From Calothrix membranacea FACHB-236 (lineage in GTDB: Bacteria; Cyanobacteriota; Cyanobacteriia; Cyanobacteriales; Nostocaceae): 64,000 bases of DNA. Below the pieces are notes generated by a model. The model saw only the letters and a list, made by a program, of their open reading frames with translations. It ran no database searches and was not told the DNA's origin. Positions within the stretch are counted from its first letter, which is position 1. Every line of letters begins with the position of its first letter. Position numbers and translations under genes: made by a program. Location of the stretch: NCBI RefSeq assembly GCF_014696315.1, contig NZ_JACJPX010000002.1:62001-126000 (forward strand), written 5' to 3'. Positions 17,420 through 25,593 of this stretch are shown here, piece after piece.

Positions 17420-19582
17420 ATGAAAGGTTCATTGCATCCCAAAAATAATATTACTCTCAACCCATCTGGTAACGAGTCAATTTATGACGTGATCAATCGC
17501 GTCAGTATGAAGCGTAGGCGCTTTATTATGACGGCTGTGGGTGCGTCAGCGCTAACTGTTCTAGGCGATGTTGCTATCGGTGGTTTGCTCCAAACGGTTG
17601 AAGCCACACCAGCGCCCAAAGGGAAAGGGTTTGGTGGTATTGGCTTCAAGAGCGTACCGCCAAATCTACTCAATAAAGCTACAGGACTTCTAGAAAAGGA
17701 TCTTGTGAGTGTCCCTGAAGGTTATACAGCCAAAGTACTGGTTGCTTGGGGAGATCCAGTTGTCTCCGGTGGCCCTACTTGGCTAGTGGATGCTTCCCAA
17801 GATGCAGCCGCACAGGAAAAGCAGTTTGGGATGCACGCAGATGGTATGCACTACTTCCCTTTATCACCAGGAAATTATTTTAGTAGAACAGTAAGTTCAC
17901 AAATTGACTTTTTAAAGGGCTTTTTCAACAGGTCAAGAAATCATGGTCTACTGTGCGTTAACCATGAATATACCCAAGAATCTATTTTGCACTCCGATGG
18001 TCTAGATCAAGTGACAATTGCGAAAGTGCGGAAGTCCCAGGCTGCTCATGGTGTGTCTGTTGTAGAAATTTTCAACAAGGGCAATAACTGGAAATATAAT
18101 CCCAATTCTCGCTATGGTCGTCGCATCACTGCTAACACCGAGATGCAAATTTCTGGGCCTGCTGCAGGTGATGCACTGTTGAAGTCTAAGAAGTTTGATA
18201 TTACACCTACTGGCTCTGTTGATACAGGTAGGCTAAACGACGGCTACACTGCATACGGTACAATCAACAACTGTGCTAACGGCTATACACCTTGGGGTAC
18301 TTACTTAACTTGTGAAGAGAACTGGAATGGCTACTTTGGAAACCTTGGTGAGCCTCTAGTTCCAACTGCAGGAATACCAGACTCCGAGATTCTCTCAGGT
18401 CAGAATCGCTACGGACTTTCACGTACAGGAGCTAACTATCGTTGGCACGAGGTTGATCCACGCTTCAACAATCGCACAAACCCCCTTGAACCCCATTTAT
18501 TCGGTTGGGTCGTGGAGATTGACCCCTACGATCCTTACAGCAAACCAGTGAAGCGTACAGCTCTTGGCAGATTCAAGCACGAGAGCGCTCAGGTCGTTGT
18601 CGATGACAATAATCGTGTTGCCTTCTATATGGGTGATGATGAGCGCAATGAGTACATCTATAAGTTCGTTTGCTCCCGGCGCTTGAATCCTAGACATCGT
18701 GATGCTAACCGTAATTTACTTGATGATGGTGTTTTATACGTTGCTAAATTGAATGATAACGGTACTGGTGAGTGGATTCCTTTGGTTTATGGTCAACGTG
18801 GTCTAACACCTGAAAATGGTTTCAGAAGCCAAGCTGAAGTACTCATCAAGACACGTCAAGCGGCGGATCGAGTCGGTGCAACTATGATGGATAGACCAGA
18901 GTGGACAGCAGTACGCCCTCAGATTCGTGGCTATAAAGAGATTGAAGTCTACTGCACATTAACCAACAATACTCGTCGTGGTACAACTCCAGCCTCCATC
19001 AATAATTCAGATGGCTCAACAGCAGCAGGTAATGCACGTCCCCCTATAGATGCTGCTAACCCCCGTCCTGACAACCGTTACGGTCACATCATTCGTTGGC
19101 GTGAAGATGGTCGCACTGTGACAACAACAACCTTCCAATGGGATATTTTTGTTCTGGCTGGTGACAAAACTAGGACAGAATCAAACCTTCAGGGTAATAC
19201 TAACGGTGATGACTTCAGTTCACCAGATGGTCTCTGGTTTGATGAATTTGGTCGCCTCTGGATTCAGACCGATCATGCAGGCGATGGTAACGGTGACTTG
19301 GCAAATATTGGTAGCAATACCATGTTGTGTGCTGACCCCAACACGAAACAAGTTAAACGCTTCTTAACTAGCCCTACAGATTGTGAGGTAACAGGCGTGA
19401 CAACTACCCCTGATGGTAAAACGATTTTTATTAATATTCAGCATCCAGGTGATAGTGGGACTACCTTGGAACCGACTAAATCGAGCAACTGGCCTCACAC
19501 TCAAGGTTATGGCCCATCCGGTCGCCCACGTTCATCAACTGTAGTGATTACCCGTAATAATGGCGGTATTATTGGTGAATAA
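17420..19582 (+). CDS. PhoX family (DUF839) phosphatase, Tat-exported
   Basis: Calcium/iron-dependent alkaline phosphatase family of 720 residues that releases phosphate from organic esters outside the inner membrane. A twin-arginine type signal (MKRRRFIMTAVGASALTVLG, residues 30-49) follows a 29-residue lead, in line with export of a folded, metal-loaded enzyme. Family landmarks are CVNHEYT (near residue 175), TCEENWNGYFG (near 295), LGRFKHESAQV (near 385), MGDDERNEYIYKF and DGLWFDEFGRLWIQTD near the C terminus. Phosphate-starvation control would be expected but no convincing Pho box was found. Single gene with a good terminator behind it. Confidence 0.9.
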   Translation: MKGSLHPKNNITLNPSGNESIYDVINRVSMKRRRFIMTAVGASALTVLGDVAIGGLLQTVEATPAPKGKGFGGIGFKSVPPNLLNKATGLLEKDLVSVPEGYTAKVLVAWGDPVVSGGPTWLVDASQDAAAQEKQFGMHADGMHYFPLSPGNYFSRTVSSQIDFLKGFFNRSRNHGLLCVNHEYTQESILHSDGLDQVTIAKVRKSQAAHGVSVVEIFNKGNNWKYNPNSRYGRRITANTEMQISGPAAGDALLKSKKFDITPTGSVDTGRLNDGYTAYGTINNCANGYTPWGTYLTCEENWNGYFGNLGEPLVPTAGIPDSEILSGQNRYGLSRTGANYRWHEVDPRFNNRTNPLEPHLFGWVVEIDPYDPYSKPVKRTALGRFKHESAQVVVDDNNRVAFYMGDDERNEYIYKFVCSRRLNPRHRDANRNLLDDGVLYVAKLNDNGTGEWIPLVYGQRGLTPENGFRSQAEVLIKTRQAADRVGATMMDRPEWTAVRPQIRGYKEIEVYCTLTNNTRRGTTPASINNSDGSTAAGNARPPIDAANPRPDNRYGHIIRWREDGRTVTTTTFQWDIFVLAGDKTRTESNLQGNTNGDDFSSPDGLWFDEFGRLWIQTDHAGDGNGDLANIGSNTMLCADPNTKQVKRFLTSPTDCEVTGVTTTPDGKTIFINIQHPGDSGTTLEPTKSSNWPHTQGYGPSGRPRSSTVVITRNNGGIIGE

Positions 19583-19663
19583 CAAAAATCACCCAAATTG
19601 CTCATCTTATGGGTAAAAAGGAATAGTGTTTCAGGTTAAGAACTGAATTGTATGTATACTATT

Positions 19664-19685
19664 AAGCTACAAATTTTGTAGCTTT
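19664..19685 (+). terminator. Rho-independent terminator of the PhoX-type gene
   Basis: AAGCTACAAA pairs perfectly with TTTGTAGCTT around a one- to three-base loop and is followed by a further run of T. It lies about 80 bp after the phosphatase stop codon. Confidence 0.85.
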
Positions 19686-19751
19686 TTTTGCGTTTTGTAG
19701 ATTAGTGTTTATATTCCAGCAGTTATATACTGGCACTGGAGAGCCGCCAAG

Positions 19752-19773
19752 CCATGATGCGATCGCATCATGG
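19752..19773. repeat. Perfect 22-bp palindrome centred on a HIP1 octamer
   Basis: The sequence CCATGAT-GCGATCGC-ATCATGG reads the same on both strands; its centre is the cyanobacterial HIP1 octamer. It lies between the terminator of the phosphatase gene and the P450 gene. No function is known. Confidence 0.8.
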
Positions 19774-19976
19774 GACTAATCAATCGCTTTGGCAAGCAGA
19801 GGAGACATCCCTATGACCAATTATGCCCGCGAAATCCCACTCCCCTTGAAGGTGGAATGAGCTTCACTATTATTTATTACCTATTACTCAATATAAATCT
19901 CTCTTTTTGAGGATGAATTAAATAATCTGAAAAAATAAGCTTTCTTAAGCACAAATAAGCGCTGAGAATTTTGACT

Positions 19977-21320
19977 ATGTCAAAAGATATATTTGATCTA
20001 CCCGCACCACCAATTAACTCTATAGTGGGGCATTTAGTCGAATTGGGACAAGATCCATTAGATTTTTTAACTCGTTGTCGTGATTATGGTGACATTGTTC
20101 CTTTACGCTTAGGATTAACACCAACTTGTTTATTAACTAATCCTGAATATATTGAAGAAGTTCTCAAAAATCGCGAGAGTTTTATTAAAAGTCCGGGATT
20201 TCGGGTCTTAAAAACCCTCTTAGGTGAAGGTTTATTAACGGCAGAAGGAGAATCTTGGTTATGGCAACGTCGCCTAGCGCAACCTGTATTTCACCAAAGG
20301 CGAATTAATGACTACGGCGACATCATGGTGAAGTACACTGACCGGATGTTGCAAAACTGGCAAGATGGCGAAAGTCATGACATCCATGCAGATATGATGC
20401 GCCTCACCCTAGCAATTGTGATGAAATGTATTTTTAATACTGATGTTGATGCTGGGGAAGCCAAAGTAGTTGCCAATGCTTTAGATGTAACCATGCACTG
20501 GTTTGAAAGCAAGCGACGACAGAATTTTTTGGCGTGGGAATGGTTTCCCCGACCGGAAAATATTCGCTATCGTCAAGCTGTAGCAGCAATGGATGAGGCT
20601 ATCTATCAACTAATTCGCGATCGCCGTAATAGTAGCGAGAAAAGTAACGATTTACTTTCGATGCTGATGGAAGCACGGGACGAGGAAACTCAGCAGCAAA
20701 TGGATGATAAGCTTCTGCGAGACGAAGTAGCCACTTTGATGCTGGCAGGTCATGAAACCACTGCCAACGCTTTATCGTGGACATGGATGCTGATCGCCCA
20801 AAATCCGGAAGTACAAGAGAAACTCTCTGCCGAATTAAAAGAAGTACTGCAAGGGAAATTAGCCACAATCGCAGATCTACCGCGCTTAACTTACACCCAA
20901 CAAGTAATTAAAGAATCAATGCGGTTGTATCCTCCAGTAGCGTTATTAGGCAGAGAAGCAGGAGAAGATACGACAATTGGTGACTACGAAATCCCCAAAG
21001 GCACAGTAGTCATGATTAGTCAGTGGGTAATGCATCGCCATCCCAAATATTTTGATCGTGCTGAGGAGTTTCTACCAGAACGCTGGACAGAAGAATTTGA
21101 AAAGCAACTACCTAAAGGCGTATATATTCCCTTTGGTGATGGGCCGCGGATTTGTATTGGTAAAGGCTTTGCAATGATGGAAGCTGCTTTATTATTGGCT
21201 ACTATTGCCCAACGTTTCCAAATAGAAATAGAGCCTGGGTTCCCGATTGTACCCCAGCCTTCAATTACCCTCCGCCCTGAATATGGGATTAAAGTACAGG
21301 TGAAGGGGATTGGGGACTAG
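19977..21320 (+). CDS. Cytochrome P450
   Basis: Haem-thiolate monooxygenase of about 447 residues without an N-terminal membrane anchor. The I-helix oxygen motif AGHETTANAL (near 258), the K-helix ExxR in KESMRLYPP (near 318), the PERW meander and the haem-ligand loop PFGDGPRICIGKGFA with its cysteine (near 395) are all present. The WQRRLAQPVFH stretch in the C-helix is typical of the eukaryote-like bacterial P450 group that includes fatty-acid hydroxylases. Substrate unknown. I prefer the ATG at 19977 over the TTG two codons before. The stop codon lies inside a GGGGATT/GGGGACT heptamer repeat, so the last residues GIGD are repeat-encoded. Confidence 0.93.
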   Translation: MSKDIFDLPAPPINSIVGHLVELGQDPLDFLTRCRDYGDIVPLRLGLTPTCLLTNPEYIEEVLKNRESFIKSPGFRVLKTLLGEGLLTAEGESWLWQRRLAQPVFHQRRINDYGDIMVKYTDRMLQNWQDGESHDIHADMMRLTLAIVMKCIFNTDVDAGEAKVVANALDVTMHWFESKRRQNFLAWEWFPRPENIRYRQAVAAMDEAIYQLIRDRRNSSEKSNDLLSMLMEARDEETQQQMDDKLLRDEVATLMLAGHETTANALSWTWMLIAQNPEVQEKLSAELKEVLQGKLATIADLPRLTYTQQVIKESMRLYPPVALLGREAGEDTTIGDYEIPKGTVVMISQWVMHRHPKYFDRAEEFLPERWTEEFEKQLPKGVYIPFGDGPRICIGKGFAMMEAALLLATIAQRFQIEIEPGFPIVPQPSITLRPEYGIKVQVKGIGD

Positions 21321-21350
21321 GGATTGGGGACTGGGAGATGAGGGAGATGA
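21304..21350. repeat. Heptanucleotide short tandem repeat overlapping the P450 stop
   Basis: Tandem variants of GGGGATT, GGGGACT and GGGAGATGA follow one another. Arrays of this type also lie after ndhF (47918) and after the carbonic anhydrase gene (48755), and a related array occurs inside the dihydroorotase-like gene near 30370. Confidence 0.75.
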
Positions 21351-21495
21351 GAGAGATAATAAGCTGTTAAGCATTTAATATGCACATTGAGGCCGCAGGA
21401 GGGGCAGGGGGCCCCTTTGGGGATTGGGGGGAAAGGAGCAGGAGGTAGGGAAATGAAAGCGTTATCGGAAACAAATTGATAGAAGACCTTTGTGG

Positions 21496-22191
21496 CTATT
21501 GTTGTCGTTTGGTGCGATATGGCCTGATGAGGAGACTGACTCCAGTTGCCCAGGCGATTGAAGCTGTCCAGCCTGCTAAAATATCGCTGGGATAGTGGAC
21601 TCCCAAATATAGGCGTGTCCAGCCAATTGCTAACACAAATATACCTCCAGCAATTAGAACTAGCAGACTCCAGCGAGTACCCCAAGTGAGAATCACTAAG
21701 ACTACCACCAGAGTCATGCTAGACATGGCATGACCGCTAGGAAATCCGTAGTCAAACTCTGGGGCTGGTGATTCCCACAGGTGGGGGCGTACTCGATGTA
21801 ACAGTACTTTCGCTGTGCGATTAATGATGATGCTTCCCAGCAGGGTAGTCAGGAGGTAAGTAAGCTTACGCCATTGTCTGCGGATAAACAAAGCCAATGC
21901 GATCGCACTAGCAACCGGAAACACACCCCAGAATACTCCTAATTTGGTCAGTGTGGTAGCAAAAATATCTAGTTGTGGTTGGGCTGTTGAGCGAATTGCT
22001 AACAGAATCGGTACATCCCAAGCAAAGCCGCCTTCTTTCTCCCAAACTTCCTCTGCTAATTCCCCAAAAATTTGTAGAGGTAGAAATATTCCAATTAACA
22101 AGATTAAGAGTGCTGCACGCTGCTTAACAATCAGATGCCACAAAAAAGCCAGAAAAGACTTTAAATATCTCCAAAAACCAGATTTAGACAT
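21496..22191 (-). CDS. PAP2 superfamily phosphatase
   Basis: Membrane phosphatase of 231 residues, probably acting on a lipid phosphate or pyrophosphate on the outer face of the cytoplasmic membrane. Five or six hydrophobic segments are visible. The three catalytic motifs are complete: KVLLHRVRPHL (motif 1), PSGHAMSSM (motif 2, catalytic His) and RLYLGVHYPSDILAGW (motif 3, nucleophile His). Which lipid it uses cannot be told; undecaprenyl diphosphate or phosphatidate are options known for the family. It is convergent with the P450 gene. Confidence 0.92.
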   Translation of the reverse strand: MSKSGFWRYLKSFLAFLWHLIVKQRAALLILLIGIFLPLQIFGELAEEVWEKEGGFAWDVPILLAIRSTAQPQLDIFATTLTKLGVFWGVFPVASAIALALFIRRQWRKLTYLLTTLLGSIIINRTAKVLLHRVRPHLWESPAPEFDYGFPSGHAMSSMTLVVVLVILTWGTRWSLLVLIAGGIFVLAIGWTRLYLGVHYPSDILAGWTASIAWATGVSLLIRPYRTKRQQ

Positions 22192-22436
22192 TTATTTTGC
22201 AAGATTAACTATAAAATTGGGTAGTACTCTGGAGGGTACGACCAATTGAAAACTTAGCTGTAACTCTGATAATATAGGCTTTCTAAACTCTCACCTGGGT
22301 TAAAGTAGCGATCGCTGCTACTGTATTCATTGCCATAGCCTGAATAAATCAGTCAACTAAATGTCATATTCGTGAAAAAACACAGATAACATAGACTTCC
22401 GTATAATTGCTAGTTAGTTTAAATAATAAGTTCCTC

Positions 22437-22961
22437 ATGAAAGTAGAAGTGGTACCGCATGATCCAACATGGAGTGTCAAATTTGAGGAGGAAGCCAAGC
22501 TAGTAGCGCTAGCACTTGGTGAAAATGTAGTAGCAATTCACCATATTGGTAGCACCTCAATTCCTAATATCTATGCCAAACCAATTATTGACCTGTTGGT
22601 TCAGGTTAAAGACCTTACTAAGTTAGATCAGCAATGTTCAGCGATGATTGCATTAGGTTATCAAGCTATGGGTGAATTTGGCTTACCTGGTCGTCGCTTC
22701 TTTCGCAAGGATAATGAAGCTGGTACAAGGACACATCACGTTCATATTTTTGAGTTTGACGTTTGCGAAGTCCAAAGACATTTGGCATTTCGCGATTATA
22801 TGATTGCACATCCTGATGATGCGCTCAAATACAGTGACTTGAAACGTCAATTAGCCAAGCAATTCCCACAAGATATTCAAGGATATGTCGATGGGAAAGA
22901 TGGATTCGTGAAGGAGATGGAAAGAAAAGCCCTAGAATGGAAGCGATCGCAACAAATTTAG
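22437..22961 (+). CDS. GrpB family protein
   Basis: 174-residue GrpB/DUF2157-type nucleotidyltransferase-fold protein. The family hallmarks are clear: VEVVPHDPTWSVKFEEEA at the start, IHHIGSTSIPNIYAKPIIDLLVQV with the GS and acidic D-x-L motif, and HHVHIFEF and HLAFRDYMIAHPD in the second half. The family is related to polymerase-beta type nucleotidyltransferases, but its biochemical role is not established for this branch. The start is the ATG giving MKVEVVP; an upstream TTG in frame adds ten unconserved residues. No operon partners. Confidence 0.93.
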   Translation: MKVEVVPHDPTWSVKFEEEAKLVALALGENVVAIHHIGSTSIPNIYAKPIIDLLVQVKDLTKLDQQCSAMIALGYQAMGEFGLPGRRFFRKDNEAGTRTHHVHIFEFDVCEVQRHLAFRDYMIAHPDDALKYSDLKRQLAKQFPQDIQGYVDGKDGFVKEMERKALEWKRSQQI

Positions 22962-23048
22962 TTCACTATTGGCAACAATATAGGGTGAAGAGGTTTTTTT
23001 ATTTGCTGCTTGCGCCTAAAAGCGCTAGTGAGGCTGTTATATTTGGTG

Positions 23049-24041
23049 CTACTTTGAAGCTTTTGGTTCAAATATTAAGTATGTGCCTCCTAACCCTTCT
23101 ACCAGTGTACGGGTATTAGCAACCATCATACTTTGATAGGTTTCTCCCTCAGTTCCCGGGCTTCCCAACCCATCAGCGTAAAGTGGTCTTTCGGAAAGTT
23201 TGACTGTAGCTGCTTTAGATACAGACTCAATCACATTAGAATTAATATCTGCCTCTGCAAAAATTGTTGGCACTTTAGCTCGTTCAATATTTTTAGCCAA
23301 ATTTTTCACTTGTGTGTTTGTTGGCCTGTCATTGGTACTCATACCTTCTAAAGTGCCTATTAATGAAAGACCGTAAGCTTGGGTGTAATAACCAAGTGCA
23401 TTATGGCTGGTAACTACTGTGCGTTTATTATTAGGAATACTGGCAATTCTCGCTTTAATCCAGCGGTCTAATTGAGAGAGTTCTCTAGTAATTTTTCTTT
23501 GATTACTATTATAGGTTTTAGCATTGCTCGGTTCTAATTTGCCTAAGTTACTGCTAATTACCTCAACCATTCTGATGGCATACTTAGCATTGTGCCAAAC
23601 ATGAGGGTCGGTAACTATATTGCCATTTTTCCTAAATTTTTGTGGCTTGGGAACAGCTAGTGGGGCAACAGCAATTTTAGGCGCGGCACTCTTAATTGTT
23701 TTAAGTTGTCTGATCAGCCTTGGTTCCAAATTATAGCCGTTATAGAGAATTAAATTAGCTTGTTGTAAAGCTTCTCGGTCTTCTGGTTTGGGCTGGTAAA
23801 CATGCGGGTCTGTACCTGGGGGAATTAAGCAGGTCAGGTTAATTGTAGTTTTGGCAATTTGCCTAGCAAAATCACATATGATACTTGTGGTGGCAACTAC
23901 TCGTGGCAGATTAGTATTTACTCGTGTGGTGGTTTGAGTCAAGGAAGTACTTGTGGCTTGGTTGCCACAGCCAACAAATCCTATTGTCAAAGCGATGAGT
24001 GCGGCACGGATATAATTATCTTTTAGTACTAATTTTGACAT
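23049..24041 (-). CDS. Zinc-type ABC transporter substrate-binding lipoprotein (ZnuA-like)
   Basis: Metal-binding protein of the cluster-9 (TroA/ZnuA/PsaA) family, 330 residues. It begins with a lipoprotein signal (IALTIGFVGCGNQ, Cys as lipid anchor). Metal ligands expected for the fold are visible: His in DPHVYQPKP, His in DPHVWHN, His in TSHNALGYYTQAYGL and Asp in FAEADINS. The third ligand being His, not Glu, fits zinc better than manganese. The His-rich loop of classical ZnuA is missing. No permease or ATPase gene lies next to it, so it is an orphan binding protein. A Fur/Zur-like operator lies 24 bp upstream. Confidence 0.88.
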   Translation of the reverse strand: MSKLVLKDNYIRAALIALTIGFVGCGNQATSTSLTQTTTRVNTNLPRVVATTSIICDFARQIAKTTINLTCLIPPGTDPHVYQPKPEDREALQQANLILYNGYNLEPRLIRQLKTIKSAAPKIAVAPLAVPKPQKFRKNGNIVTDPHVWHNAKYAIRMVEVISSNLGKLEPSNAKTYNSNQRKITRELSQLDRWIKARIASIPNNKRTVVTSHNALGYYTQAYGLSLIGTLEGMSTNDRPTNTQVKNLAKNIERAKVPTIFAEADINSNVIESVSKAATVKLSERPLYADGLGSPGTEGETYQSMMVANTRTLVEGLGGTYLIFEPKASK

Positions 24042-24064
24042 ATTATTAAGGTTAGATATTTAAA

Positions 24065-24083
24065 GATAATTATGAGAATTATT
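24065..24083 (-). promoter_or_regulatory. Candidate Fur-family (Zur) operator
   Basis: ATAATT-ATGAG-AATTAT (24066-24082) is a perfect inverted repeat with a 5-base spacer. The 19-bp window GATAATTATGAGAATTATT agrees with the classical Fur consensus at 14 of 19 positions. It is centred about 33 bp before the start codon of the zinc-type binding protein, where a repressor would block transcription. Confidence 0.5.
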
Positions 24084-24427
24084 CCATTAAAAAGATGTTT
24101 GAAAAAGTCTCATAAGTATCGGAAGGGATGTTAAATATAAAATTTATCGATGTGGCATCAATTGGCATGATTTAGAACATGCAGAGGCGCAAAGGCGCAG
24201 AGAGAAAAGAGTTTGTATGTTCAACGAATGAAGTTTTATTCCATAATTCAGCAACACCAATTTATCTTTTGCGGACATAACATAACATATTTGTTTGCTA
24301 TTTTGCAGCATTCTACCAACTGTCTGAAGTTGTAAATTCTCTAGTTTCCATAAGAGATTGCGGCAGTAAACGCAATGCTAACTCTCAAGCTATTAACCCC
24401 GATAGTGCTTCAGCAAAGTATTGAGCT
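24084..24427. other. Spacer between the metal-binding protein and DeoR genes
   Basis: No gene is visible. Near 24180-24207 there is a GCAGAGGCGCAAAGGCGCAGAGAG repeat of a kind also present near 50400. The remaining sequence is AT-rich and should hold the promoter of the binding-protein gene. Confidence 0.5.
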
Positions 24428-25186
24428 TTACTCATCACGAATAATTGTCAAACCTAAAGATTTGTAAGCAGCTAGCATTTGATTAGATACTGTCGGTGCA
24501 GTTACAAGGTAAGTCAGTGCATGAATCGACTCCACAACATAAGGGGCGGCTGTGTCTAATTTTTCTGCGGTGACTAATCCCACTACTTCAGCCGAACCAG
24601 CGATCATGGCTCGTTTAACATGGGCTTCATCTAAATTCGTTACACTGATCCCCACTTCCGGATGCAAACTGCACACTCCCAACATGCACAAATCTGCACG
24701 AATCATCCTTAATGACTCAATGGTGACAGTACCGACGTTCACTAAGGCTTTTTTGTAGAGCTTACCACCCAACATTACAACTTCTATGTGGGGATGTTCT
24801 GCTAAGGCGATCGCAATTGGTGGGCTATTAGTCACGACTGTGGCTTGTAAATCTTTTGGTAAATGGCTGGTTACCTGCAGCGTTGTTGTCCCCCCATCTA
24901 AAATTACCACCTGTCCTGGACAAACTAATTTAGCCGCAGCACGGGCGATCGCTTCTTTTTCTTTGGGCGCTTGTTTTTGGCGATCGGCGTAACTGGCGGT
25001 GGCTGGGGAAGTCAGCAATGCGCCGCCATGTACACGCTGTAATAGTCCAGCTTCGGCTAATTCCCGCAAGTCCCGCCGAATCGTATCTTCCGAAACCTTG
25101 AGAACTGCACTCAGTTCCGTTGACAGCACCTTTTTATCACGGCGCAGAATTTCAAGGATGAATTGTCGGCGTTCAGCAGTAAGCAT
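24428..25186 (-). CDS. DeoR family transcriptional regulator
   Basis: DeoR/GlpR-type sugar-phosphate-responsive repressor of 252 residues. The N-terminal helix-turn-helix is LTAERRQFILEILRRD ... LSAVLKVSEDTIRRDLRELAEAGLLQRVHGGAL. The C-terminal DeoRC effector domain shows the phosphosugar-binding GGTTTLQ loop (near residue 105) and MLGGKLYKKALV. I start it at the ATG giving MLTAERRQF, because the upstream in-frame extension of 31 residues is not conserved in the family. It is divergent from an atypical transketolase, its likely target; the shared spacer carries matching operator-like sites. Confidence 0.92.
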   Translation of the reverse strand: MLTAERRQFILEILRRDKKVLSTELSAVLKVSEDTIRRDLRELAEAGLLQRVHGGALLTSPATASYADRQKQAPKEKEAIARAAAKLVCPGQVVILDGGTTTLQVTSHLPKDLQATVVTNSPPIAIALAEHPHIEVVMLGGKLYKKALVNVGTVTIESLRMIRADLCMLGVCSLHPEVGISVTNLDEAHVKRAMIAGSAEVVGLVTAEKLDTAAPYVVESIHALTYLVTAPTVSNQMLAAYKSLGLTIIRDE

Positions 25187-25219
25187 AATTATTTTTCCGG
25201 AAGTTGCGTTTTTAATCTT

Positions 25220-25233
25220 GAAACTGCACGTTT
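25220..25233. promoter_or_regulatory. Operator-like site 1 in the DeoR/transketolase spacer
   Basis: GAAACTGCACGTTT is nearly identical (13 of 14 bases) to GAAACTGCACATTT at 25378-25391, 158 bp away. This copy sits 34 bp before the deoR-type start codon and also has AAAC/GTTT symmetry. Confidence 0.5.
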
Positions 25234-25368
25234 GTGAGTTTATACTTATTACATCCAGTTGCATTTCAACAGACAACAAAAACTAGATTGTGCTTCCAAG
25301 CTCATTCCTTATGAGGTAAGGGTTTGGATAAATCTAGCTATGTAGCCTATTCAATTAACAATAGCCAT

Positions 25369-25391
25369 AATGTGCGGGAAACTGCACATTT
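25369..25391. promoter_or_regulatory. Operator-like site 2 in the DeoR/transketolase spacer
   Basis: AATGTGC and GCACATT form a perfect 7-bp inverted repeat with an 8-base spacer, and the right arm lies in the second copy of GAAACTGCACATTT. It lies about 200 bp before the transketolase start. The two sites could allow looping by one repressor. Confidence 0.55.
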
Positions 25392-25593
25392 AACCTTATC
25401 TTCACTTGCATTCAAGCATATTCATGCATAGTTGAATGTATTGATTTTGTCAATTGAGCATCTGCCAACTCCCGCCCCAAGGTTCAATAATGGTTCTTAG
25501 TGGGCTACTTTTGCTTGGGAAACAGTTGGATATCTTTTGTTATTTGCTCATCAGTAGGTCTGTTCAAATTAGTCCTTACTCTGGAAAATAGCC

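Noticed and set aside
22937-23119. 60-codon plus-strand frame after the GrpB gene
   Set aside because: It overlaps the end of the GrpB gene and then the antisense end of the metal-binding protein gene, so it is a shadow.
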